A program made the translations under genes and the position numbers. Positions 25,114 through 35,000 of a stretch of 64,000 bases of DNA are shown in pieces (position 1 is the first letter of the stretch; every line of letters begins with the position of its first letter). The DNA is taken from contig JAKLJL010000006.1 of assembly GCA_023151185.1 (NCBI GenBank), positions 62,001 through 126,000 of the forward strand, given 5' to 3'. This DNA comes from Bacteroidota bacterium (GTDB taxonomy: Bacteria > Bacteroidota > JABWAT01). The notes beneath the pieces are model-generated. The model saw nothing but the letters and a program-made list of their open reading frames with translations, was not told the origin of the DNA and made no database searches.

Positions 25114-26700
25114 ATGGACGAATTGCTTGAACTGAGAAAAGATTTTGCTGATGAAGCTATGCTGCTTTGCGACAAAGCAGAAAGCCGGCTGCTGCAAACC
25201 GCCTTTTCAGATACCTTTACTGCGGAAATTGAAACTCTAAGAAAAGATCTTTTGGGTATTCTCCATACCTTAAAAGGAAATTCAGGTTTTGTCATGCTCG
25301 AACAGTTGAAAACAACTGTTCACCGGGCAGAAGATCTCCTGAAGACAGTCCAGTCCTTTTCTTTGGATCAGGCCTTGAAAACCTCCCTGTTAAACCTGTT
25401 TGATTTCATCAGGGTGTACTGCAATGGGCTTTCAGAGTCAGACGTTTTCAATGAAGACAGGGCAGGTTCTCTGTTAGCCCGGCTCGGGGACGATCTTCAG
25501 CATAGCAAAACAGGACTTATTTCGGAAGCAACAGGCGACCTTTCTCAGAGTAGCACCCAATATCAGGCTGATTTTGATAAAGTGTCGGTTAAATATGATG
25601 ACCTTGACCTGTTATTGAATCTGACTGGTGAGATTCTGGTCAGTAACCGGACTCTGGTCCAGCAACTCAGGTCTTCCGGAGCAAACCAGCAGGTTGATAA
25701 TCTGATCTGGAATACCAACCGAAGACTTCTTGCCCTGCAGAATAAGATTATTGAAATCAGATCTCTCCCATTTTCTTCACTGACCAAAAAATACTCCAGG
25801 TTTATTTTTGATTTGGCTTCCGCCTCGGGCCATGCCGCAGAATTAATTGTGGTCAATGAAACGGCGCTGGTGGACCGTACCATTCTTGAGCGGATTCATG
25901 AACCGGTCATGCACCTGATCCGGAATATTTTTGCCCATGCAGCAGAAGAGCCAGATGTCCGGCTGGCCAATGGAAAACCTTCCGCCTTAACTATTACTTT
26001 ATCCTGCACTGAAGGTTCAGGATCGAATACTATCGAGATCAGAGATGACGGACGGGGAATTTCTACTGAATTAGTTAAAAAACGGGCCCTTTTGCTCGGA
26101 ATTCCGGTTCAGGAAACTGCTGGTGACAGGGAAATTTTATCCCTCATCTTTAAACCGGAATTTACTGAAAAAGATCAGGCAGATGACCTCAGCGGGAGAG
26201 GAATCGGGCTTTATGTTGTCCAGAAAACCATTCAGGAGATGGGTGGCCGGGTTGAGGTCAGTTCAGTACCGGGAAAAGGGACTTCCTTCAGGATGACGAT
26301 CCCCAATATTTTCCTTTTGAAAGATGTTCTGGTGTTCAGACACAACCAAATGATCTACGGATTAACCCGTGACCGGCTTGAAAAAATTTCCTCATTTAAA
26401 CCTGACGCTGTCCATTATGTAAATAACAGACCTTTTCTGGATCTGGATAACAAACTGGTTGAAATTCTTCCTCTGTTCGATCATGATGAACTGTCAGCAG
26501 CAGATAAATACTTTATTAAAGTAAAATCAAACCATTCTGAAGAGTCTGGCATAACCGCAGAAAAAATTCTGGGTTATCAGGAAGTCATCGTAAAAAGTAT
26601 CGACCATTTATGGACCGGGCAAAAAAACCTTTCAGGAGTAGCACAGATAGACAGCGGTGAAATGGCCATGATTATTGATACAACCCATTATTCCAATTAA
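25114..26700 (+). CDS. cheA: Chemotaxis histidine kinase CheA, short form
   Basis: 528-residue CheA with Hpt domain (phospho-acceptor His51 in ILHTLKGNSG), dimerisation part (DDLDLLLNLTGEILVSNRTLV near 165-185), ATPase domain (N box HLIRNIFAHAAEEPD near 267-281; G1 DDGRGIS; G2 GRGIGLYVV near 366) and CheW-like P5 domain (about 400-528). A recognisable P2 (CheY-docking) domain is missing; only about 60 residues link Hpt to P3, which explains the short length. The N box has HAAE where HGIE is usual. Followed by cheW after nine bases. Confidence 0.9.
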   Translation: MDELLELRKDFADEAMLLCDKAESRLLQTAFSDTFTAEIETLRKDLLGILHTLKGNSGFVMLEQLKTTVHRAEDLLKTVQSFSLDQALKTSLLNLFDFIRVYCNGLSESDVFNEDRAGSLLARLGDDLQHSKTGLISEATGDLSQSSTQYQADFDKVSVKYDDLDLLLNLTGEILVSNRTLVQQLRSSGANQQVDNLIWNTNRRLLALQNKIIEIRSLPFSSLTKKYSRFIFDLASASGHAAELIVVNETALVDRTILERIHEPVMHLIRNIFAHAAEEPDVRLANGKPSALTITLSCTEGSGSNTIEIRDDGRGISTELVKKRALLLGIPVQETAGDREILSLIFKPEFTEKDQADDLSGRGIGLYVVQKTIQEMGGRVEVSSVPGKGTSFRMTIPNIFLLKDVLVFRHNQMIYGLTRDRLEKISSFKPDAVHYVNNRPFLDLDNKLVEILPLFDHDELSAADKYFIKVKSNHSEESGITAEKILGYQEVIVKSIDHLWTGQKNLSGVAQIDSGEMAMIIDTTHYSN

Positions 26701-26709
26701 GAGTTTACT

Positions 26710-27282
26710 ATGAAAAAGAAGAGTACAACGGTTTCAGAGCCGTCATTTCAACTCAAATCTGAAACTTATTCAACTGCATCATCAATTGCCCTTGAATTTG
26801 AAAGATCTGCTCCCGCACCAGAAACCGGTAAGGAAAGAACTTCAAAAATTTATGTCAGTTTCAGAGCTGGGAATGAAGAATATGCGCTTCCTATATTCAG
26901 TGTCAAGGAAATCCTTAAAAATGAGTATATAACCTTCATTCCCCATGCACCTGCAAACGTCCTTGGAATCATTCAGTTGAGGGGAAGGGTGATCCCGGTT
27001 ATTGATCTCAAAAAAAGACTGGGGCTGAGCCAAAATGAATATCCAGAAAATGCAAAACTGATCATTTGCATTGTGGACAATCAGCAAATCGGGATCAAGG
27101 TTGATTCTGTTAACCGGGTGTTGAAAATCTTTGATGATCAACTTGAACTGCCGCCGGAAAAACTTTTAAATGAACATAAGAATACAATCCGCCAGATTGC
27201 CCACTTCGAATCGGGGCTGATCCTTCTTCTGGATGAAACCAAGCTGAACAAGGTGGATTTTCAGGCAGAACCTGTTCCCTGA
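26710..27282 (+). CDS. cheW: CheW-like coupling protein
   Basis: 190-residue adaptor that links receptor tips to CheA. Residues 1-45 are a Ser/Thr/Glu-rich extension without clear fold; the CheW domain follows (VSFRAGNEEYALPIFSVKEIL near 50-70, HAPANVLGIIQLRGRVIPVIDLKKRL near 78-103 in segments, GIKVDSVNRVLKI near 121-133). The extension is unusual, since CheW is normally about 160 residues and starts at the domain. It may tether the protein or interact with the next gene's product. Confidence 0.9.
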   Translation: MKKKSTTVSEPSFQLKSETYSTASSIALEFERSAPAPETGKERTSKIYVSFRAGNEEYALPIFSVKEILKNEYITFIPHAPANVLGIIQLRGRVIPVIDLKKRLGLSQNEYPENAKLIICIVDNQQIGIKVDSVNRVLKIFDDQLELPPEKLLNEHKNTIRQIAHFESGLILLLDETKLNKVDFQAEPVP

Positions 27283-27337
27283 ACCGGTAGAAAACAAACC
27301 TGAATTTCCAATTTGCATTAGAAAATGAGAGCATAAT

Positions 27338-29068
27338 ATGGATAGTACTGATCTTGTTTTTGCCATGTTCGGGTCGCGGGATGCGCAAACCAGATCTTTA
27401 GCCATGAGGTTTGGCAAAGATCACGTTCCTGACCAGGCACAATTTGCAGAACTGGTTAAACTCGGACTTCAGGATTCGGAACCGGTTGTCAGGGAAGAAG
27501 CCCAGATGATGCTGGATCAGGTCAGAGAATATGTTGATCTGGAAGAAATGCTGAGAAATCCCGGCAATGCAGCTCTCAGGAATGCTGCAATAACCTATAT
27601 GAAAGAAAAGGTTCCTGAAATGGAACCCCTGCTGTTAAGGCTTTTGATGGACTCTGATCAGGATATCGTGTTATTTGCAACCCAGATCAGTTCGGTAAAA
27701 CCTACACAGGCGCTTTTACAGGCCTGTATGCCAAACCTTTTCAATCCGGACCCCAACATTGTTCAGTCTACTATAGAACTTGCCGTAAATGCGAAGGAAA
27801 AAAGGGTCATTCCCCAGTTACACAAAATTCTTACCCATAATATCTGGAATGAAATGGGAATTCTGGATGCACTGGTTAAGCTGGGGGACCCCCAGGTGCT
27901 GGTTTTACTGGATGACAGGATAAAGTCAAAGTCTGAATTTACCCTGATGGCCTTCGAAATATTCAGGGCAAATCCCAGTCTGAAACTGCTTAGAATTTTG
28001 CTGAACAATTCCGTTATCCTGCTAACAAGCCGGTTCCGGGATGACTATCTGCAGACCATTGTGGCCATGGCAGCAGGATGTGAAGCAGATTACCAAACAC
28101 TGCAGGATTTTGCGGATGAGAATAAAAAGAAGCAGATCAATCTCAGGTTAAAGGTTGATAATTCAGGAAAAAGTGAAGAACTCAGAATTGCCACAGGGTT
28201 TCTGGTTGTATGGAATATTCTGGATGAATCAGGATGGATGGTTTCGGAATGGCTTGACCTGTTGAATCAGCATGAAAACGGAGCCTCCTTTAAAAGTATT
28301 CTGGTCGATCAGAACTGGCAGATGATTCTGGCCAAACTTGCCGCAGAGCCCTTCAGTCAGGCCGTATTCGATTATCTTTTGCTTAACAAACCAGAGTTAA
28401 TTCCAGCCTACCTTCAGACCCACTATCCCAGTTTAAGACCCCGTTTAAATCTGATTCTTCAGGCATTGAATGACCTGGATATTCAGGTGCCGGGTTTTTT
28501 GCATCCAGTAATTGAGGAAGATCTGAACTTACTTTCACCAGAAACAGTGAGAAAACTCGTAGCGGTTAACCCCGAACTGGTTTCGCTTTATAAAAAACTG
28601 CTTGATGGGTTCGGCGAATCGGAAGAATTAATTTCGTCAATTTTTGAATGCTGTGATCAGTTTCCGGTTTTACCGGATGAAATCTTTGAGAGACTGACTG
28701 AATATGCCGGTTCAGGTGAGTTTCAAAAGAGGCAGGCAGCCGTTAAGGGAATTTTCCTTGCACGGGGAAGAAATTTGGCTGCATTGAAAACAACATTGGC
28801 CAATGACCCGGTTCTTGAGGTCCGCATCGAAGTTTATCAGTGTGCATTTCAGAATGCAGATTTTATGCTGATCAATTCTTTGAAAATATCTGACTTTATG
28901 GATCCCGTTGAGATTTTCTACCTTACCCGGCTGATAGGTGCCTCAAACAACCAGGAACACCTGGTTCTGCTGGAACTGCTTTATGATAAAACATCGGGTA
29001 ATCTAAAAAATCAGGTTGAAATGGTCATTCACCAGATGAATGAACGGTTTCTGACAAAATCGGAATAA
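27338..29068 (+). CDS. HEAT-like alpha-solenoid protein of unknown function in the che operon
   Basis: 576-residue, almost wholly helical protein without signal peptide or membrane helix. Early repeats such as LGLQDSEPVVREEAQMMLDQ near 43-62, MDSDQDIVLFATQIS near 102-116 and PDPNIVQSTIELAVNAKEK near 131-149 have the HEAT pattern (two helices with D/P-x-x-V/I-R turns); later repeats are looser. No catalytic motif seen. HEAT proteins are protein-binding scaffolds. Its position between cheW and cheR, in the same direction and close spacing, says it works with the chemosensory array, perhaps organising it; this is inference. Confidence 0.75.
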   Translation: MDSTDLVFAMFGSRDAQTRSLAMRFGKDHVPDQAQFAELVKLGLQDSEPVVREEAQMMLDQVREYVDLEEMLRNPGNAALRNAAITYMKEKVPEMEPLLLRLLMDSDQDIVLFATQISSVKPTQALLQACMPNLFNPDPNIVQSTIELAVNAKEKRVIPQLHKILTHNIWNEMGILDALVKLGDPQVLVLLDDRIKSKSEFTLMAFEIFRANPSLKLLRILLNNSVILLTSRFRDDYLQTIVAMAAGCEADYQTLQDFADENKKKQINLRLKVDNSGKSEELRIATGFLVVWNILDESGWMVSEWLDLLNQHENGASFKSILVDQNWQMILAKLAAEPFSQAVFDYLLLNKPELIPAYLQTHYPSLRPRLNLILQALNDLDIQVPGFLHPVIEEDLNLLSPETVRKLVAVNPELVSLYKKLLDGFGESEELISSIFECCDQFPVLPDEIFERLTEYAGSGEFQKRQAAVKGIFLARGRNLAALKTTLANDPVLEVRIEVYQCAFQNADFMLINSLKISDFMDPVEIFYLTRLIGASNNQEHLVLLELLYDKTSGNLKNQVEMVIHQMNERFLTKSE

Positions 29069-29078
29069 CCCGGCAGAT

Positions 29079-29939
29079 ATGGAACTGAATATCATGAGAG
29101 GAAATGCCGGGCAGGTAACACCGCTTCAAATCAGAAAACTTGCCGAAATTCTGGAGGTAAGAACCGGTAATTATTTCAACCCGTCAAGAGAAGGAATTTT
29201 GGAACGGGTTTTCCTGAGCAGAGTCAGGGAACTGCTTCTGAATTCTCCTGAGGAGTATTTAAATTTCCTTGGAATTATTCCGCAATACCACACCGAATGG
29301 AAAGCACTTATTTCGGCAGTTACCAACAATGAGAGTTATTTTTTCAGGGAATACCATCATTTTACAGCCCTATCAGATTCAATCAGGTCTCATCATCTGG
29401 GTGAAAATCCGGCAGCATCCGTCCGGATACTGTCTGCTGCCTGCTCAGACGGGCAGGAGCCCTATTCCATTGCCATTTTTTTAAATGAGCTAAAAACCGA
29501 ATTTCCCCTTTTTGATTATCAGGTCTATGCTGTTGATATTGATGAGTCAGCATTGACCAGAGCCAGAACCGGTCGGTATAACCGGTATTCTTTCCGGGAG
29601 GAAAGGGGGAACCTGTACAAGTTAAAATATTTTTCTCAGATTGGAGATGACTATCAGGTGGTGCCTCAAATAAAAACCAGAGTTAATTTTTTACAGGGAA
29701 ACCTGATCAGCCAGATGCAGCTTTCCATGCTGCCGAAATTTGATTTTATTTTCTGCCGGAATGTTCTGATTTATTTCAGAAAACCACAGTTTGATACGGC
29801 AATGTCCCATTTGTTCAACCTCCTTGCACCGGGTGGATTTCTTTTTCTTGGGCACAGTGAATCGGCGTTGGGCTTTAATCCAATGCTGGCGCCGGTTTCT
29901 TTTGATAATTTTATCGGCTACAGACGGGTTGGACTTTAA
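29079..29939 (+). CDS. cheR: Chemotaxis receptor methyltransferase CheR
   Basis: 286-residue SAM-dependent enzyme that methylates receptor glutamates. N-terminal helical domain (about 1-85) contains SAVTNNESYFFREYHHF near 79-95, the CheR TxNETxFFR motif. The methyltransferase domain has SAACSDGQEPYSIAIFL near 118-134 (motif I, normally SAGCSTGEEPYS), a VYAVDIDESALTRAR near 151-165, and FIFCRNVLIYFRK near 223-235. Only 10 bases separate it from the HEAT gene. Together with cheB it shows that this array adapts by methylation. Confidence 0.93.
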   Translation: MELNIMRGNAGQVTPLQIRKLAEILEVRTGNYFNPSREGILERVFLSRVRELLLNSPEEYLNFLGIIPQYHTEWKALISAVTNNESYFFREYHHFTALSDSIRSHHLGENPAASVRILSAACSDGQEPYSIAIFLNELKTEFPLFDYQVYAVDIDESALTRARTGRYNRYSFREERGNLYKLKYFSQIGDDYQVVPQIKTRVNFLQGNLISQMQLSMLPKFDFIFCRNVLIYFRKPQFDTAMSHLFNLLAPGGFLFLGHSESALGFNPMLAPVSFDNFIGYRRVGL

Positions 29940-29994
29940 ACTAAAAAATTGATATCCGCATTCAGATAGAACCTTTACCAAAACGGGAGATAAG

Positions 29995-30399
29995 ATGTCT
30001 GGGACTGATAAGAAAATACTGATCGTTGATGATGATCCTGATTATTTAATGGCCATGACTGCACTTCTGACGGCAAAGGGTTTTGGCAATACCATTGTTC
30101 CGCTGAACAATGGTACAGAAGTCCTTGAATACCTGTTTCCGGATAAGGAGGAAAATGAAATCCCGGTTATTCTGCCCGCACTGGTTCTTCTGGACATCAA
30201 GATGCCGAAAATTGACGGGTTGCAGGTTCTGGCCATCCTGAGAGATATTGAGAAAACAAGAAACCTCCCGGTTTTCATTGTCACCTCCTCTGAACTGGAT
30301 ACTGACTTAAAAACCGCAATGAAACTGGGTGCAAACGGGTACCTGACAAAACCGGTTGATCCTGATTCATTGGTAAAACTGTTTTCGGGGTACCTGTAA
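29995..30399 (+). CDS. Single-domain response regulator
   Basis: 134-residue receiver domain: acidic pair IVDDDPDY near 10-17, phospho-acceptor Asp in LLDIKMPKIDG near 66, Ser/Thr in VTSSELD and Lys in YLTKPVDPDSL near 121. An insertion around residues 45-58 (LFPDKEENEIPVILPA) resembles Rcp1-type regulators that pair with PAS-containing kinases, which fits the hybrid kinase genes just downstream. Confidence 0.88.
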   Translation: MSGTDKKILIVDDDPDYLMAMTALLTAKGFGNTIVPLNNGTEVLEYLFPDKEENEIPVILPALVLLDIKMPKIDGLQVLAILRDIEKTRNLPVFIVTSSELDTDLKTAMKLGANGYLTKPVDPDSLVKLFSGYL

Positions 30400-30472
30400 T
30401 CCTGACTTGTTCAGAACTTCAGGGTTATAAACACCTATCAGGCTTGTTCACCTGTAAAATCCAGAGGGTAAA

Positions 30473-33400
30473 ATGAGTTTGTTCAACACCCAAAACCCCG
30501 GGGTTGGCAGAATGCATCTAATTCTGACACTAACTGCCCTCACAGTCTTCTGGTTCGCAGATTCAGTGACTGATTTTTTCCTCTATCATTATTCCTCCCT
30601 GCCGCTTTCTTTTTTTCCGGAAAACCTGCACGAATGGGTGATGCGGATTTTGGTTGTTCTGGCCATTTCGGGTTACAGCCTGGTTATTTGGCTCAAGGGA
30701 AAAGCAACAGCCGAAAATATTAAAAAACTGAAAAACGAGGAAAACAAGTTCAGGGCAATGGCCGAAATTTCACCGGTTGCCGTCATTGTTGTTCATACAC
30801 CAACAAACCGGATTGAATACATCAACCCAATGGTGACCCAGCTTTTCGGGTACCAACTGGATGAACTCGGGACGATTGAGGACTGGCAGATGAAAGCGTA
30901 CCCTGACCCAGTATACCGGGCAGAACTGGGAGCTTTCTGGTTGGGAGAAATCGCCAAACAACTGGCTGGTGACCAAAATAAATCGCTTAAAGAAGTGGAA
31001 ATAACCTGTAAGGATGGCAGCAAAAGGCAGGTACTTTCTACATTGGGTGCCGGTGAAGATTATATCTGGGTTTTTGGCCAGGATCTGACCGAGCAAAAGC
31101 GGATTGAGTACGAAAATGCGGTCAAACAAAAGCGATCTCAAAGTTTGCTGAAATTAACTGAGATTGACACAAATTCTCTGAAAACTCTGGTTGATGCTGC
31201 ATTAAATGAGGCTATTTCACTTTCGGGAAGTAAAATCGGATATTTTTACTATTACAGTGAAGAGACGAACCAATTTACTTTGCATGCCTGGTCGAAAGAG
31301 GTCATGGCAGAATGCGCTGTTATTTCACCTCAGACAACTTATGACCTTGATAAAACCGGATTTTGGGGGGAAGTAGTCCGCCAAAGAAAACCGGTGGTTC
31401 TGAATGACTTTACCACCCACAATCCGCTGAAAAAAGGGACACCTGAAGGCCATGTCCGCCTGGAAAGATTCATGTCGATCCCCGTTTTTTCGGAGAATAA
31501 AATCGTTTCGGTTGTTGGTGTAGCCAATAAGGTGGAACCTTATACTGAGATTGATATAACAGAACTTCAGTTGCTGATGGATTCTGTCTGGAAAATTTAC
31601 GAGAAAAAGGAACTCGAAATTGCACTGAAATCAAGTGAAGCAAACCTGAACCTGCTGGTTCAGTCTGCCAGTGATTTTCTTTATGAATTGCAGGTTACGG
31701 CTGAGTATGGACGGGTGTTTAATCCGGGTTCCGGTGCTTTGAGAGTTACCGGGTATTCACCGGCTGAATTCGAGAACTCACCGGATTTATGGGAAAAGGT
31801 CATTTACGACCTCGATAAATCACTCTATTCTGACTATCTGAAAGTGGTGATCTCAGGGGAGAAGGCCGGTTCACTGACCCACCGGATTTATCATAAAAAC
31901 GGATCAGTCAGGTGGGTGGAAAACACTCTGACAATAAACCCTGTTGTTCCGGGCGGTACAGTTCTTTACGGCATGATTACCGATGTGACTGTTAAAAAGC
32001 TGGCAGAGGAATCTGCTGCAGAAAGCGGGAGGAGTTATTTTAATTTATTTAATTCCATAACAGACGGGATCCTGATAGTGAGTGAAAACGGTCTGTTTTA
32101 TGACGTAAACGCCAGTTGTGAGAAAATGTTTGGATACAGTTGCGAGGAACTGGAAGGAAAAGGGTTTTCCTTTATTTCAGAGGCGGCTTCCGGTCAGGAA
32201 TCTGCCATACTAAAACTGGTCATCTCGACCTTTCAAACCGAAAAAGTGAATAAATTTGAATTTTGGGGCCGCAATAAAACCGGCTATATTTTTCCTTCTG
32301 AAATTGTATTTGGAAAAGGCCATTATTTCGGGAAGGATGTTGTTATTGCCATAATCCGGGATATAACAGAACGGAAGGCCTATGAGGAACAACTGATCAG
32401 TCTGTCTCTGGCAATGGAACAAAGTCCGGCATCTGTCATCATCACCAATTTAAAAGGCGAAATAGCCTATGTAAACCGAAAATTTACTGAAGTCACCGGA
32501 TTCAGTTCTGAGGAAGTCATCGGGAAAACGGCCAGTTTTTTAAAAGGGGAAGCTACCAGCAAAGGAGTTTATACTGATCTGTGGCAAACAATTCTCGCCG
32601 GAAAAAGCTGGGCGGGTATTCTTCAAAACAAAAAGAAAAACGGCGATCTTTTTTGGGAAAATGTCCTGATTTCGCCTGTAAAGGGAAAAGATGGACAAAT
32701 TGTTCAGTATCTGGCGATTAAGGAAGATATTACCGAAAAACTGAAGGCCGAAGCGAAGTTAAAGCAACAGGCCATGTTCCTGAACGGGGCCCATGACGGG
32801 ATTATTCTGATGGATCTGGATTTCCGGATTTCTTACGCCAATTCCGGATTTCAGACCATTTTCGGCTGGTCTGAAACGGATCTGCTCGGTAAAACGCCTG
32901 CCGGTTTGCTTTGCCCGGAAAAGGAGATGCAGGAAAAAAGAGAAAAGGCGAACAGAATGGTTATACAGACCGGCAACTGGCAGGGTCTGTTATCCCACCG
33001 GAACCGCACTGGAAAGGAAATTATAACCGATACCCGCCTGACTCTGATTCATGATTCAGCCGGGAACCCAACCGGTATTTTTGAAATCAGCAGTGATATA
33101 ACCGAAAAACATCTGCTTGAAAAGCAATTTTTGCGTGCCCAGCGTCTTGAAAGTCTGGGAACGCTGGCAAGTGGCGTAGCCCATGACCTGAATAACGTGC
33201 TGACTCCGATTATGATGGCGGTCGAAATTCTTGAAAAGGATCATTCTCCGGAACGGATTGAAAAAATTGTACCGGCTATTGAAAAAAGTGCTTCCAGAGG
33301 AAAGAATATCCTTCGTCAGATGCTGACATTTGCCCGGGGTGGTGATGAAGAAAGGGAAATCGTAACCCCATCTTTTTTAATCCGGGAAATCGAGCATCTG

Positions 33401-34261
33401 ATTGGAGAAACCTTTCCGAGGTCAATCTCAATTCAGGTTAAAATTGAACCGGATCTTGGCCTTATTTTAAGTAATCCAACCCAGATTCACCAGGTTCTGA
33501 TGAATTTATGTGTGAATTCACGGGATGCAATGCCAAATGGCGGAAAACTGTTTATCCATGCCAGAAATGAAACAGTTACGCCAGAAACTGCTTCAAAAAT
33601 TCTGGGCGCATCACCGGGCAGGTATATTGTCATTTCGGTATCGGATACCGGATGCGGTATCCCCCCTGACTTGATTGATAAAGTATTTGAACCCTTTTTT
33701 ACGACAAAGGAAACCGGAAAAGGGACCGGGCTTGGGCTGTCGACTGTCCATTCAATTATTCACTCAAATAATGGGTTTCTGACCATTAAAAGCAAGCCGT
33801 CAGAGGGAACTGAATTCAATATCTTCCTGCCGGCAGTCTCATCAGGTGAACCACAGAAAAAACAGGGTCCGGCCCATTCTGTTCCAGAGGGAAACAGGGA
33901 AACCATTTTAATCGTGGATGATGAAGCCAGCCTGCGGGATATGGCACGCGATATTCTGGAAATCCATAATTACAAAGTCCTCACAGCAGAAAACGGAAAC
34001 GAAGGTCTTGCAGTTTTTGCCCGCAATCAGAATGAAATCAGAGTTGTGCTCACTGATATCATGATGCCGAAAATGGACGGAAAAAAACTCATCTATACCA
34101 TTAAAAAATTAAGTCCGGCTACCAGAATCATTGCCATCAGCGGACTTATTGAAGAAAAGGAAATTGAACGGGATACCAGCTTCTCTGCAGATGAATTTAT
34201 TTCCAAACCCTTTTCCATGGATACGCTTCTGGATAAAATCAGCGCAGTTTTGAAAAATTAA
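30473..34261 (+). CDS. Hybrid histidine kinase with multiple PAS domains and one GAF domain
   Basis: 1262-residue membrane-bound sensor kinase. Two hydrophobic helices (about 12-33 and 57-77) are followed by PAS (about 85-205), GAF (215-375; ends in FMSIPVFSENKIVSVVGVAN), then four further PAS/PAC units to about 885. HisKA carries His904 in GVAHDLNNVL; the ATPase has SVSDTGCGIP and GTGLGLSTV; the C-terminal receiver has phospho-acceptor Asp1195 in LTDIMMPKMDG. All catalytic boxes look intact. Ligands of the PAS/GAF domains cannot be read. Gene follows the small response regulator and precedes a degenerate kinase, suggesting a phosphorelay. Confidence 0.9.
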   Translation: MSLFNTQNPGVGRMHLILTLTALTVFWFADSVTDFFLYHYSSLPLSFFPENLHEWVMRILVVLAISGYSLVIWLKGKATAENIKKLKNEENKFRAMAEISPVAVIVVHTPTNRIEYINPMVTQLFGYQLDELGTIEDWQMKAYPDPVYRAELGAFWLGEIAKQLAGDQNKSLKEVEITCKDGSKRQVLSTLGAGEDYIWVFGQDLTEQKRIEYENAVKQKRSQSLLKLTEIDTNSLKTLVDAALNEAISLSGSKIGYFYYYSEETNQFTLHAWSKEVMAECAVISPQTTYDLDKTGFWGEVVRQRKPVVLNDFTTHNPLKKGTPEGHVRLERFMSIPVFSENKIVSVVGVANKVEPYTEIDITELQLLMDSVWKIYEKKELEIALKSSEANLNLLVQSASDFLYELQVTAEYGRVFNPGSGALRVTGYSPAEFENSPDLWEKVIYDLDKSLYSDYLKVVISGEKAGSLTHRIYHKNGSVRWVENTLTINPVVPGGTVLYGMITDVTVKKLAEESAAESGRSYFNLFNSITDGILIVSENGLFYDVNASCEKMFGYSCEELEGKGFSFISEAASGQESAILKLVISTFQTEKVNKFEFWGRNKTGYIFPSEIVFGKGHYFGKDVVIAIIRDITERKAYEEQLISLSLAMEQSPASVIITNLKGEIAYVNRKFTEVTGFSSEEVIGKTASFLKGEATSKGVYTDLWQTILAGKSWAGILQNKKKNGDLFWENVLISPVKGKDGQIVQYLAIKEDITEKLKAEAKLKQQAMFLNGAHDGIILMDLDFRISYANSGFQTIFGWSETDLLGKTPAGLLCPEKEMQEKREKANRMVIQTGNWQGLLSHRNRTGKEIITDTRLTLIHDSAGNPTGIFEISSDITEKHLLEKQFLRAQRLESLGTLASGVAHDLNNVLTPIMMAVEILEKDHSPERIEKIVPAIEKSASRGKNILRQMLTFARGGDEEREIVTPSFLIREIEHLIGETFPRSISIQVKIEPDLGLILSNPTQIHQVLMNLCVNSRDAMPNGGKLFIHARNETVTPETASKILGASPGRYIVISVSDTGCGIPPDLIDKVFEPFFTTKETGKGTGLGLSTVHSIIHSNNGFLTIKSKPSEGTEFNIFLPAVSSGEPQKKQGPAHSVPEGNRETILIVDDEASLRDMARDILEIHNYKVLTAENGNEGLAVFARNQNEIRVVLTDIMMPKMDGKKLIYTIKKLSPATRIIAISGLIEEKEIERDTSFSADEFISKPFSMDTLLDKISAVLKN

Positions 34262-34277
34262 CCCGAGGAATGCGAGC

Positions 34278-35000
34278 ATGAAAGCAAAGTCAACCCTGCC
34301 TGAAAAGAAAACGGAAGAAAGAGTTATCCTTCAGAACCTCACTAAGCACCTGTGGGGTCTCATCGGGTACCTTAAACAAACCGGGCATGATTCAAACAAT
34401 AAAATGGCCACCGTTACAGCCACTCTTCAACTGGCAAAAATGCAAATTGGTGAAGAGGAACCGCTTGCCGGCATCCTGGATAAAGCAGGTCTGGCTGCAA
34501 AAGCTGCTGTTCAGAGTTTTAAAAAAATTCAGCAGGTTCACTCCTTTCTTTCCCCCATAACAGAAGAACTGGTTCTGAATAACCTGGTTTTATCTCTTTT
34601 TGAGGAGGATGAAACAGGTCATGATCTGATGCCAAAGCTCACGGTAACAGGTGAAGAACTCAGGGTTACCGGAGATCCGGGAATGTATTTGGCGATGATT
34701 GTTGCAGTGCGGGATGCTTCAACCCAATTGAACGGAGGAAACTCAGATCTGGTTTTTAACCTTTTAAAGGAAGGCGGTCATGCAGTTCTGAGAATGAAGT
34801 CCGGCGGATTTTCCGGGGTGGCTACTCCCTTTTCTCCTGTACAGGGAATTGAAGCGATGGAAACAGGTTCAGTTGCAGGGTTTGAACTGATGACTCTTGC
34901 CACATTAAGTAAGTTTGCAGGTGGCGGAATGGAATTTTCTGTTTCTGACCCGGGCTTTTTCCTTGAAATTCACCTGCCACTAAACCAAACAACCTTATGA
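34278..35000 (+). CDS. Degenerate histidine-kinase-like or phosphotransfer protein
   Basis: 240-residue soluble protein. Residues 33-62 (GLIGYLKQTGHDSNNKMATVTATLQLAK, cited in parts: GHDSNNKMA) align with the HisKA H box seen in its neighbours (AHDLNN, AHDFNN), so His at the HDSNN site may accept phosphate. The C-terminal part resembles an ATPase-domain fold but has no N box (N-x-x-x-N) and no DxGxG, so it probably cannot bind ATP. The shape recalls ChpT-like phosphotransferases. It lies 16 bases after one hybrid kinase gene and overlaps the next by four bases (ATGA). Confidence 0.65.
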   Translation: MKAKSTLPEKKTEERVILQNLTKHLWGLIGYLKQTGHDSNNKMATVTATLQLAKMQIGEEEPLAGILDKAGLAAKAAVQSFKKIQQVHSFLSPITEELVLNNLVLSLFEEDETGHDLMPKLTVTGEELRVTGDPGMYLAMIVAVRDASTQLNGGNSDLVFNLLKEGGHAVLRMKSGGFSGVATPFSPVQGIEAMETGSVAGFELMTLATLSKFAGGGMEFSVSDPGFFLEIHLPLNQTTL

